Shown piece by piece: positions 26,417-34,064 of a stretch of DNA of 64,000 nt (position 1 is the stretch's first letter; every line of letters starts with the position of its first letter). Below the pieces are notes generated by a model. The model made no database searches and was not told the origin of the DNA. It saw only the letters and a program-made list of their open reading frames with translations. The position numbers and the translations under genes are program-made. Origin of the DNA: UBA2330 sp049293015 (GTDB taxonomy: Bacteria > Bacteroidota > Ignavibacteria > Tepidaquicellales > Tepidaquicellaceae); assembly GCA_049293015.1 (NCBI GenBank), contig JBATSB010000111.1, positions 1-64,000 on the forward strand, in the 5' to 3' direction.

Positions 26417-27367
26417 ATGAAAAATATAAACTCATTACTAAATAATCTCAATATGTCTGTTGATGAGATCGGCGCAAAGGAGCGTGCAGCGTCACTTGCA
26501 TCAAGGAGCATTAAGACTGCGAGTAAGGAGCAGGCACTCAGGACTGCAATTTCTATGATCGATCTTACGACATTAGAAGGAAAAGATTCTGACGGGAAAG
26601 TTCGTGCAATGTGTCAGAAAGCGATTCAACCAAAGCCAGGCGATGATACTATACCTCACGTTGCTGCTGTTTGTGTTTATCCGAACATGATAAAAACTGC
26701 GAAGGACGCTGTAAAAAATACGGGCATTCACATTGCTTCAGTCGCTACTGCATTTCCGTCCGGTCAATATCCGCTCAAGCTTAAATTAGAAGATGTAAGC
26801 CGCTGTATTAAAGATGGAGCTGATGAGATTGATATGGTAATTTCGAGAGGTGAGTTTTTGTCGGGTGATTATAATTATGTGTTTGATGAGATAAGACAGA
26901 TTAAGGAGCAGTGTATAAAATCAAGTTTGGAGTACAATGAAAAGCACGGAATCGATCGTGATGTTCATCTGAAAGTAATTCTTGAGACAGGTGAGCTTGA
27001 AACTTATGACAATGTAAGAAAGGCTAGCTTTATAGGAATGATGGCGGGCGGTGATTTTATAAAGACTTCAACGGGGAAAGTTCAGCCGGCTGCTACTCTG
27101 CCTGTTACACTGGTAATGCTCGAAGCGATCAGGGATTTTTATCAAGAGACTGGAAAAAAAATCGGGATGAAACCTGCGGGAGGGATTAAGACTGCGAAGG
27201 ATGCGATAGCTTATCTTGTACTTTTGAATGAGACACTTGGAGAAGAGTGGATGACTCCTGATCTTTACAGACTCGGCGCAAGCTCCGTGCTGAATGACAT
27301 TCTCATGCAGCTTGATAAACAAAAGACAGGTTATTATCAGAGCGCTGATTATTATTCATTAGATTAA
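26417..27367 (+). CDS. deoC: Deoxyribose-phosphate aldolase
   Basis: 316 residues, a longer type of DERA. It cleaves 2-deoxyribose-5-phosphate to glyceraldehyde-3-phosphate and acetaldehyde. The Schiff-base lysine is K216 in DFIKTSTGK and the second active-site lysine is K252 in GMKPAGGIKT. MIDLTTLEGKD, AVCVYPNMI, ADEIDMVISRG and LKVILETGEL are conserved barrel strands. An N-terminal ~50-residue helical extension precedes the barrel. No other deo genes are near, but pyrimidine-base catabolism genes lie 1.3 kb downstream on the other strand. Confidence 0.95.
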   Translation: MKNINSLLNNLNMSVDEIGAKERAASLASRSIKTASKEQALRTAISMIDLTTLEGKDSDGKVRAMCQKAIQPKPGDDTIPHVAAVCVYPNMIKTAKDAVKNTGIHIASVATAFPSGQYPLKLKLEDVSRCIKDGADEIDMVISRGEFLSGDYNYVFDEIRQIKEQCIKSSLEYNEKHGIDRDVHLKVILETGELETYDNVRKASFIGMMAGGDFIKTSTGKVQPAATLPVTLVMLEAIRDFYQETGKKIGMKPAGGIKTAKDAIAYLVLLNETLGEEWMTPDLYRLGASSVLNDILMQLDKQKTGYYQSADYYSLD

Positions 27368-27392
27368 AAAAGATTTGATAAGATTAATTTAA

Positions 27393-28190
27393 ATGAAAAT
27401 ATTTTATATAATTCTCTTTACACTAATCCTATATTCTACATCTTTGTATAGTCAGGAAGATACTACATTATTTTTCGAAAAAGATTTTAATGTTGACGAT
27501 TATAAAATAATTCTTAGAGCAGATAATTCTGATTTCTTTTCGGGAAGTATTTCTGTGATTGATAAAAATAACGATACCGTATTTTTCAGAGAAGATATTT
27601 TTACCAGATATATTTCTGATACTCTGATAGATCTTGATAATAACGGATCAAATGAATTTATACTTGATCTTGGAACAGGCGTGAATGCTTATGATTTTAA
27701 TATGCTAGTAATTTTTGATTTCAGTAAAAGTGATCAACCTTATTTTGAAATACATAATGCTGAAATAGTAGCCGGTACTGACAGCATTCCGAAAATTGTA
27801 TCTCACATCAGATTCAGTCCGCTTTATCTCGGCACAGGTTATGATTATTCATTAAGATATAACGGAGACAGGTTAGTCCTTGAGACAGATCCGGATTCGA
27901 GTAAAGTACTTCAGAGTCTGGATATAATTGAGGAAGACTTTATTGAAAATCTTAACGGCTTTAAAGATGAGATGGATGAGTGTGACATATTAACAAATTA
28001 CATTTCATTTTATGAACAGTATATTTTTCAGAAAATGCTTTTGGGTAAAGAGCAGAAGGGATGGGATTTTTTTAATAAATATTATACCTGCCCGAATAAA
28101 AATAGTGCAAGAGATGAACTTAAAGAATCTATGAAATCTCTATACAAGTATCTTTCAGAAATGGATCATAGTTTTCAGTTTGATGGATAG
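27393..28190 (+). CDS. Secreted protein of unknown function
   Basis: 265 residues with a signal peptide (MKIFYIILFTLILYSTSLYS, cleavage near residue 20). LIDLDNNGSNEFILDLGTG resembles the calcium-binding FG-GAP/VCBS-type loop of propeller proteins, but only one is visible. The C-terminal ~80 residues are helical (CDILTNYISFYEQYIFQKML). I do not recognise the family. It follows deoC by 25 bp on the same strand and is 30 bp before a small conserved-looking gene. Confidence 0.7.
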   Translation: MKIFYIILFTLILYSTSLYSQEDTTLFFEKDFNVDDYKIILRADNSDFFSGSISVIDKNNDTVFFREDIFTRYISDTLIDLDNNGSNEFILDLGTGVNAYDFNMLVIFDFSKSDQPYFEIHNAEIVAGTDSIPKIVSHIRFSPLYLGTGYDYSLRYNGDRLVLETDPDSSKVLQSLDIIEEDFIENLNGFKDEMDECDILTNYISFYEQYIFQKMLLGKEQKGWDFFNKYYTCPNKNSARDELKESMKSLYKYLSEMDHSFQFDG

Positions 28191-28220
28191 AATATTTTTT
28201 AAAAAATTAAATATAGAATC

Positions 28221-28418
28221 ATGCCTGAGATACAGGAATACAAAGGAAACAAGATACTCAATCTCAATCCCGAAAGTAAGTTTACTTTTTCATTCGGTCT
28301 TGCAAAAGCCAAGCTTATACTTGAGCATTTAGATGTGATAAAAAAGTTTGTAGAGTCTGAGGGAAAGGATATTGGTGATGTGGGAAGCAGTGAAAGTAAA
28401 GAAGATCAGCAGTCCTGA
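28221..28418 (+). CDS. Small protein of unknown function (65 aa)
   Basis: The N-terminal ~50 residues look structured (MPEIQEYKGNKILNLN, then FSFGLAKAKLILEHLDVIKKFVESEGK): a short beta part and an amphipathic helix. They are followed by a polar tail. It has no signal or membrane segment. The composition and the FSFGLAKAKLIL motif look like a real conserved small protein rather than a random frame, but I cannot name a family with certainty. Confidence 0.65.
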   Translation: MPEIQEYKGNKILNLNPESKFTFSFGLAKAKLILEHLDVIKKFVESEGKDIGDVGSSESKEDQQS

Positions 28419-28431
28419 AAATATTGGATTT

Positions 28432-28653
28432 GCCTCGAAGACTCTAAGGCTCAAAGTTTTTAAAAAATAAAATTTTGTTCTTTAAACTTTGAAAGCAAAT
28501 TTATTAATTTTATTTTCAGACAGGTAGGGGGCTTGAAAATGGAAAGAATTGAAGACTTGTGAAACGGAGTTTCAATTTCAAGTGTGCTATAAACTGAGTT
28601 TGGTAGGGAGCAATAAAAGTCTCGAAATTTGAAATCGCAACCTAAAGGTTGCG
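28432..28653. repeat. Two short dispersed palindromic repeats in the gap before the dihydropyrimidinase gene
   Basis: 28432-28456 is an inverted, slightly altered copy of the GAGCCTTTGAGTCTTCGAGG repeat. CGCAACCTAAAGGTTGCG at 28636-28653 is a perfect 8-bp-arm palindrome followed by GCTAC, a motif seen as a dispersed repeat in many bacteria. The remainder of 28419-28708 shows no gene. Confidence 0.65.
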
Positions 28654-28708
28654 GCTACTTTCATTCATAAAGTTTTTTGGACAATTTGAAAGTTGGGGTC
28701 TATAATTA

Positions 28709-30091
28709 TTAAATGATTTTTGATACTTTATTTCTTTTGATAAATTTTCCGTAACCTTTGTTGATGTTGAGTTTGCCTTTATCTACAACATTCTTTCCGC
28801 GGAGAAAAACTGTTTCAACCTTGCCAGTAACTTCCCATCCTTCATAAGCTGAATAGTCAACATTCATATGATGAGTCTTTACTGAAAGAGTATGTTTCTT
28901 TTCAGGATCGAAAATTATCAGATCGGCGTCACTGCCGATACCAATGGATCCTTTTTGCGGGAACATGCCAAAAATCTTTGCAGCGTTTGTCGAAGTTACT
29001 TCTACATATTTATTAAGACTGATCTTACCTTTATGTACTCCTTCTGAATAGAGTAATTCCATTCTGTGCTCGATGGCAGGATGTCCGTTTGGAATTTTCG
29101 AAAAATCTTTTTCGCCCATAAGTTTTTTCTCCCAGGTAAAAGGACAGTGGTCAGTACCGACGACCTGAACGAGTCCCTGATTGATGCCTGCCCAAAGTGC
29201 TTTCTGATCTTTCTTTTCTCTGAGTGGCGGAGACATTACCCATTTTGAACCTTCGAAATCTTTTTCATAAAGAGATGCATCAAGCAAAAGATACTGAATA
29301 CATGTTTCCACAAAAACTTTTTGATCACGCTCTGTTGCTCTGCGGATCTGATTCAACGCGCCTTCGCAAGTCATGTGAACTATGTAAGCAGGGACACCGG
29401 TATAATAAGCCATATCTGCGAATCTACCGGAAGCTTCAGTTTCAGTTATTTCAGGCTGAGAGAGGTAATGATAAAGCGGTGAAAGTTTTCCCTCTTCCCT
29501 GTGCTTCGCGATGAGAAAATCTATCATGTCTCCGTGAGTAGCATGAACAGTAACGACTCCGCCTTTATCTCTGACTTCATTCATTAACCCGATCATCATT
29601 CTGTCATCAATCATGAGTGCGCCTTTGTAAGCCATGAAAGTTTTAAAAGAAGTAATGCCTTCTTTATTTATCATCTCGCTTATTTCTTTTTTTGTGTCAT
29701 CATTAAAATCAGTGACAGCCATATGAAATGAATAATCACTTAACGCATTACCGTCGGATCTGCTTTGCCATTCTCCCAAAGCGGAATAAAGAGATTTACC
29801 CTGAGTTTGAAGTACAAAATCTATTACCATTGTCGTCCCACCGTGAAGTGCAGCGGTTGTGCCTGTTTCATAATTATCACTTGAGAATGTTCCCATGAAC
29901 GGCATATCAAGATGAACATGCGGATCGATCCCGCCGGGAAAAATAAGTTTACCATTTGCATCGATCACTTCATCTGCCTGAATGTTTAGATCTTTTCCGA
30001 TTGATGAAATTATTTCCCCATCAATAAAAATATCGGCGGTATAATCTTCTGATGATGTAATTACTCTTCCATTTTTTATTAAGACTGACAT
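28709..30091 (-). CDS. hydA: Dihydropyrimidinase (hydantoinase), D-type amidohydrolase
   Basis: 460 residues, full length. It opens the ring of dihydrouracil/dihydrothymine or hydantoins. The amidohydrolase metal site is complete: GGIDPHVHLDMPF near residue 55, the carboxylated lysine in TSFKTFMAYKGAL (~150), VTVHATHGD (~183), YIVHMTCEGAL (~239) and the aspartate in VVGTDHCPF (~316). It is the last gene of a minus-strand series after an NCS1 permease (gap 24 bp), a class III aminotransferase and an acylating semialdehyde dehydrogenase. This points to pyrimidine-base breakdown through beta-alanine. Confidence 0.93.
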   Translation of the reverse strand: MSVLIKNGRVITSSEDYTADIFIDGEIISSIGKDLNIQADEVIDANGKLIFPGGIDPHVHLDMPFMGTFSSDNYETGTTAALHGGTTMVIDFVLQTQGKSLYSALGEWQSRSDGNALSDYSFHMAVTDFNDDTKKEISEMINKEGITSFKTFMAYKGALMIDDRMMIGLMNEVRDKGGVVTVHATHGDMIDFLIAKHREEGKLSPLYHYLSQPEITETEASGRFADMAYYTGVPAYIVHMTCEGALNQIRRATERDQKVFVETCIQYLLLDASLYEKDFEGSKWVMSPPLREKKDQKALWAGINQGLVQVVGTDHCPFTWEKKLMGEKDFSKIPNGHPAIEHRMELLYSEGVHKGKISLNKYVEVTSTNAAKIFGMFPQKGSIGIGSDADLIIFDPEKKHTLSVKTHHMNVDYSAYEGWEVTGKVETVFLRGKNVVDKGKLNINKGYGKFIKRNKVSKII

Positions 30092-30115
30092 ATTTTTTAT
30101 TCTAAATTTTTAAAA

Positions 30116-31618
30116 TTAATTTGTATTAAGTAAAGTAACTTCCTCTTTACCTTTATGATTTTTCATTAAAAATAAATAAACTGTAAATGATATACCGAAA
30201 CCGACAAACCATGCATAGTGATAGAGATTATCAATGACCTGCGGGAAAGTATTTTCGCTGACCAGATGTACGGTTGTTAAAAACCCCGGAACATTCGGAA
30301 TGATACCTGCAATCAAAGCTATTATCGCAGCTCTGTTGTATCCGTTAAAATAAGTATAAATTCCATTTGAGCTATAAAGATCATTTACCCTCAGAATTTT
30401 ATTTCTTATAAAATAATAATCGGCAATCATAATTCCGCCAACCGGTCCGAGCAGACTGGAATATGCTATCAGCCATTTGAAGATATATCCATTCGGGTCA
30501 GCAATTAATTTCCAAGGAAAAATCAGAATACCTACAACACCTGTAATGTATCCGCCTTTTTTGAAATCAATTTTTGAAGGTGCGAGGTTGGCAAAATCGT
30601 TAGCAGGGCTGACAATATTTGCAGCTATGTTTGTAGCAAGAGTAGAGACAGCGATACATATCATTGCTACACCTACAATAATTTTATTTTCAAATTTACC
30701 GGCGAGGACTACAGGATCCCAGATAGTATTTCCATAAATAATGACAGTAGCAGAAGTAACAACCACTCCAATAAAAGAGAACAATGTCATCGATGGTGGA
30801 AGACCAATGATTTGACCCATGACCTGTGCTTTCTGACTTTTGGCATAACGAGTAAAATCGGGAATGTTAAGAGACAGAGTAGCCCAGAATCCGACCATAC
30901 CTGTAAGAGCTGGGAAGAAGAAATTCCAGAACTCGGCAGAAGTTTGAAATTTATCCGGCTGAGATAAGATCGGTCCAAAACCATTTCCTTCTGATACAGC
31001 CCAGTATAACAATGCAAGAGCAGAGAGTGGCAGGAAGTATGCTTTGAATACCAGTAACTTTTTTATGCTGTCAACACCAAGATAAACTACATACATATTC
31101 AGCAGCCAGAAAAGAAAAAAGCAAATTGCCGGACCAGTTTCCAGTCCGAATGATTCAGGAAATATCCGTGGAAGCTGTGCAAGTGAAGGCATCCATGTTG
31201 CGATCATCAGATAAATCGCAAAGCCGCCTATCCATGTTTGAATACCAAACCATCCGCAGGCTACGATGGCTCTGAGAATTGCGGGAATGTTTGCACCTTT
31301 TGTACCAAAGCTTGATCTTGCAAAAACAGGGAATGGTATTCCATATTTCGCACCGGCATGACCATTGAGGATCATTGGAATCAGGACTACTGTATTTCCG
31401 AGAAAAATAGTCAGGATAGACTGCCACCAGTTCATACCGCCTTCAATCAGTGAACTTGCGAGCATGTAGGTCGGAATGCAAAGACTCATACTGATCCAGA
31501 GTGCTGCATAATTCCAGGTATTCCATGTGCGTTTGGATTCAGGGACTGGTGCGAGATCTTCGCTGTAAAGTGAAGCTGATGGAGAATTTACGAGTTCATT
31601 CGACTGATCTTTTATCAT
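30116..31618 (-). CDS. NCS1-family nucleobase/hydantoin:cation symporter
   Basis: 500 residues with ~12 membrane helices and the NCS1 pattern: ESKRTWNTWNYAALWISMSLCIPTYM at the first helix, then GAKYGIPFPVFARSSFGTKGANIPAILRAIVACGWFGIQTWIGG in pieces, and SLNIPDFTRYAKSQ near the middle. Relatives import uracil, thymine, allantoin or hydantoins with Na+ or H+. It lies 24 bp before the dihydropyrimidinase gene, which suggests uracil/thymine or hydantoin as substrate. Its 5' end and leader are partly duplicated just upstream (31643-31818). Confidence 0.92.
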   Translation of the reverse strand: MIKDQSNELVNSPSASLYSEDLAPVPESKRTWNTWNYAALWISMSLCIPTYMLASSLIEGGMNWWQSILTIFLGNTVVLIPMILNGHAGAKYGIPFPVFARSSFGTKGANIPAILRAIVACGWFGIQTWIGGFAIYLMIATWMPSLAQLPRIFPESFGLETGPAICFFLFWLLNMYVVYLGVDSIKKLLVFKAYFLPLSALALLYWAVSEGNGFGPILSQPDKFQTSAEFWNFFFPALTGMVGFWATLSLNIPDFTRYAKSQKAQVMGQIIGLPPSMTLFSFIGVVVTSATVIIYGNTIWDPVVLAGKFENKIIVGVAMICIAVSTLATNIAANIVSPANDFANLAPSKIDFKKGGYITGVVGILIFPWKLIADPNGYIFKWLIAYSSLLGPVGGIMIADYYFIRNKILRVNDLYSSNGIYTYFNGYNRAAIIALIAGIIPNVPGFLTTVHLVSENTFPQVIDNLYHYAWFVGFGISFTVYLFLMKNHKGKEEVTLLNTN

Positions 31619-31818
31619 TTAAAGTATAAATTTTTTCTCTATTTAATTCAGTATTCTAATTAAATTTAGAGTCCGAAGAGTAAGTGACTCTGCGGGAAGA
31701 AAAGCTAATGGAAAATTTATGAGTTCATTAGACTGATATATATTCATTTAAAATATATCCCCCCCTTCTATTTAATTCATTATCCGCAGAATCCGAAGAG
31801 CACGTGACTCTGCGGGAA
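31573..31818. repeat. Imperfect tandem duplication (~120-129 bp) of the permease 5' end with a terminal hairpin
   Basis: 31573-31698 (permease codons 1-15 and leader) is repeated at 31702-31818: AAGCTGATGGAGAATTTA versus AAGCTAATGGAAAATTTA, then GAGTTCATTcGACTGAT versus GAGTTCATTaGACTGAT. Both copies end in CCGAAGAG-(TAAG/CACG)-TGACTCTGCGGGAA. The period is 129 bp at one end and 120 at the other because of small deletions. Confidence 0.8.
31643..31747 (-). pseudogene. Remnant of a duplicated NCS1 permease start (34 codons)
   Basis: Reading from ATG 31747 gives MNIYQSNELINFPLAFLPAE and 14 more residues before a stop. The first part aligns with the permease N-terminus MIKDQSNELVNSPSASLYSE, sharing QSNEL-N-P. 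It lacks all membrane helices. It is a by-product of the tandem duplication and is unlikely to be functional, although it could act as a leader reading frame for the permease 25 bp downstream. Confidence 0.6.
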
Positions 31819-31827
31819 CAGATGATT

Positions 31828-33177
31828 TTATGAAACTTCCTGATCTGCTATTTTCAGTGCTTCGGATATTATATCCATACCTTCGTCGATCTGTTCTTTT
31901 GTAATACAAAGCGGGGGGGCAACAAAGATCAGATTCCAGCGGCTGATAGTGTACATTCCAAGTTCAGATAATTTAGCCGTAACTTTTGGCATAACTCCCA
32001 TTTCTGCAGGAGATGCATTCCATTTAGCCATAGGTTCTTTTGTTTCACGATTTTTAACAAGTTCAATACATCCAAGCAGACCTGTGTTTCTGAAATCTCC
32101 GATGGACGGATGTTTACCCATCATCTCACACATTTTCTGATTGACGTAAGTTCCCATTTCTGCTGCTTTATTAATTAGATCTTCTTCTTCATAAATTTCG
32201 AGGACAGCATTAGCTGCTGCGAGAGTTACGGGATGTGAAGAATAAGTAAGTCCAAGCGGGAGAGGTTTATCGTCAAAAGTTTTTGCAATTTCTTCAGAGA
32301 TCATGATACCTCCAAGCGGCAGATAAGCGGATGTAATACCTTTTGCCATGCACATAATATCCGGTGCAGTATCATGATTATCAATGCCGAACCATTTTCC
32401 TGTTCTGCCGAATCCACTCATGACCTCATCATCAATAGTAAGAAATCCATATTTTTCTGCAATAGCTTTTACACCTTTCCAGTATCCGGGAGTTAATTTT
32501 ATACAGCCGGAAGAACCGGACTCGCCTTCAAGAATAATGGCAGCAACATTCTGCGGTCCTTCATATTGAACAACTCTTTCAAGATGAGCCAATGCATTTT
32601 CGGTGCATTCCTGTGGAGTCTTACTGTTCCAGGGACATCTGTAAAAATATGGATTTTCCACATGAATAAAATTCGGAGCTTGTTGTGAATCGGCGGCATG
32701 TTTTCGGGGATCTCCGCCTGCTGAGAAAGCGGAATAGGTAGCACCGTGATAAGACTGATAAAGAGAAATTATTTTATGTCTACCAGTATAGAGCCGTGCA
32801 AGTTTGATCGCATTTTCTACTGCTTCTGCACCTCCGAGAGTAAAGAAAGTTCGGTTCAGATTACCGGGAGAGATGTCGGCAAGTTTTTTACCAAGTACAG
32901 CTCTGGCTTCAGTAGTCATGCCGGGATTAATGTAGCTGACCTGCTTCATTTGTTCGGAGACAGCATTCAGAACTTTCGGATGTCCGTGACCAATATTTAC
33001 ACAGATAAGCTGGGAAGAAAAGTCGAGATATTTTTTTCCGTCCATGTCATAGAAATAAACTCCATCGGCTTTGTTGATGACGGGTGGTGAGATTCCTTTT
33101 TGTTTAGACCATGAAGTGATGGTATGATTGAGACTGTAATTGATTATTTCGTTTCGTGAGAGGGTGGTTGAATTCAT
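31828..33177 (-). CDS. Class III PLP aminotransferase, probably beta-alanine (omega-amino acid) transaminase
   Basis: 449 residues. YQSYHGATYSAFSAGG, the LTIDDEVMSGFGRTGKWFG stretch (D250) and CMAKGITSAYLPLGG with PLP lysine K279 are the class III (omega-transaminase) signatures. The GGAEAVENAIKLAR motif is at 115-128. Neighbouring genes (dihydropyrimidinase, base permease, acylating malonate-semialdehyde-type dehydrogenase) suggest it converts beta-alanine or 2-methyl-beta-alanine to the semialdehyde. Taurine- or pyruvate-type specificity cannot be excluded. Its start is 30 bp from a palindrome of the transposase-associated island. Confidence 0.85.
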   Translation of the reverse strand: MNSTTLSRNEIINYSLNHTITSWSKQKGISPPVINKADGVYFYDMDGKKYLDFSSQLICVNIGHGHPKVLNAVSEQMKQVSYINPGMTTEARAVLGKKLADISPGNLNRTFFTLGGAEAVENAIKLARLYTGRHKIISLYQSYHGATYSAFSAGGDPRKHAADSQQAPNFIHVENPYFYRCPWNSKTPQECTENALAHLERVVQYEGPQNVAAIILEGESGSSGCIKLTPGYWKGVKAIAEKYGFLTIDDEVMSGFGRTGKWFGIDNHDTAPDIMCMAKGITSAYLPLGGIMISEEIAKTFDDKPLPLGLTYSSHPVTLAAANAVLEIYEEEDLINKAAEMGTYVNQKMCEMMGKHPSIGDFRNTGLLGCIELVKNRETKEPMAKWNASPAEMGVMPKVTAKLSELGMYTISRWNLIFVAPPLCITKEQIDEGMDIISEALKIADQEVS

Positions 33178-33207
33178 TGGGTTTTTTTTATAGTTAGAAA
33201 TTTTTTA

Positions 33208-33315
33208 AAAACCGTTTTAACGGTTTATGGTTGAAAGAATTTATTTGTAAACAGAAAGTTCATTTTAATTTGTTGGTTCAGGTATAAATTTGATGAAAAC
33301 CGTTTTAACGGTTTT
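33208..33315. repeat. Two palindromes flanking the 3' side of the transposase gene
   Basis: AAAACCGTTTTAACGGTTTT (9-bp arms, 2-nt centre) at 33296-33315 and a copy with one terminal change at 33208-33227, 88 bp apart. The inner palindrome's last base is the last base of the transposase stop codon. They belong to the family also found at 1940-2348, 33772-34052, 37984 and 48134-48281. Confidence 0.9.
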
Positions 33316-33752
33316 TAGATACCAAAACGACCAAATTTTTTTAAGAATATATCGCATTCATCTTTGAATGAATATTGTTTATGAAACTCCTTTTGAATAT
33401 CAATATATCTACTGATTTTTTCAATTTCATTTTCGCTTACGGAGTGAGCAAAATAACCTTTTTGCCATGAAAACTTTTCCTCTGTAAGTTCATGTTGATT
33501 TATCCAATGTGAAGTTTCTCCCTTTACATTTTTTAAAATGTCTGCAGGGCAATAGATTGGATTTAATAAAAATAAAATATGTGAATGATCTTTATTGCCA
33601 TTGATGTTAATAACTCTTGATTTATATTCGGTAGTTATTTTTGATGCTATTTTTTCATATAATATTTTTTCAAATGATTCGTTGATCATTGGTAAACTAT
33701 CTTTTGTTCCAAAAAAAGCATGAATACAAATGTTGATCTGTTGATAATTCAT
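33315..33752 (-). CDS. IS200-type Y1/HUH transposase, REP-associated (RAYT) style
   Basis: 145 residues, single domain. The HUH-type metal motif is at 54-58 (KDHSHILF, H56 and H58, with serine where a hydrophobic residue is usual). The catalytic tyrosine is probably Y116 in RYIDIQKEFHKQYSF, matching the Y-I-x-x-Q-x-x-H-H segment of the family. VKGETSHWIN and FSWQKGYFAHSV are also family features. Such enzymes nick single-stranded DNA at small hairpins. No TnpB or accessory gene and no classical IS ends are present. Instead the gene is bracketed by 20-bp palindromes 19 bp before its start and touching its stop. It is flanked by, and interrupts, the mmsA-aminotransferase gene series. Confidence 0.88.
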   Translation of the reverse strand: MNYQQINICIHAFFGTKDSLPMINESFEKILYEKIASKITTEYKSRVININGNKDHSHILFLLNPIYCPADILKNVKGETSHWINQHELTEEKFSWQKGYFAHSVSENEIEKISRYIDIQKEFHKQYSFKDECDIFLKKFGRFGI

Positions 33753-33771
33753 CGTTCTCCTTTCATTTTAA

Positions 33772-34052
33772 AAAACCGTTTAAACGGTTTTATTATATTA
33801 TTCCATTAATAGAAAATACATTCCAATCTGTTTCTAGTACTTACCTGTTAATATAAAATGTTATTTTATATTATAAAAACACTTTAAATACTTTTCCGAC
33901 AAAAACCGATAAATCGGTTTTTCCATAATATCCAAAATAATTCAAATATGCTCTAACTAAATTCCGTATTATTAATATTTCTTCTAAATCAGTTTATTAA
34001 TTCATCGCTTCCACTACATTATATTTTCTAAAAAAACCGTTAAAACGGTTTT
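33772..34052. repeat. Three palindromes at 130-131 bp pitch between the transposase gene and mmsA
   Basis: AAAACCGTTTAAACGGTTTT (33772-33791), AAAACCGATAAATCGGTTTT (33902-33921) and AAAACCGTTAAAACGGTTTT (34033-34052), start-to-start 130 and 131 bp. Arms change in step (CCGTT/AACGG against CCGAT/ATCGG), so the hairpin is conserved, not the sequence. They fill the 312-bp gap 33753-34064, from 19 bp before the transposase start to 12 bp after the mmsA stop. The spacers are AT-rich and hold no gene. Confidence 0.9.
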
Positions 34053-34064
34053 TCAAAAACCCCA

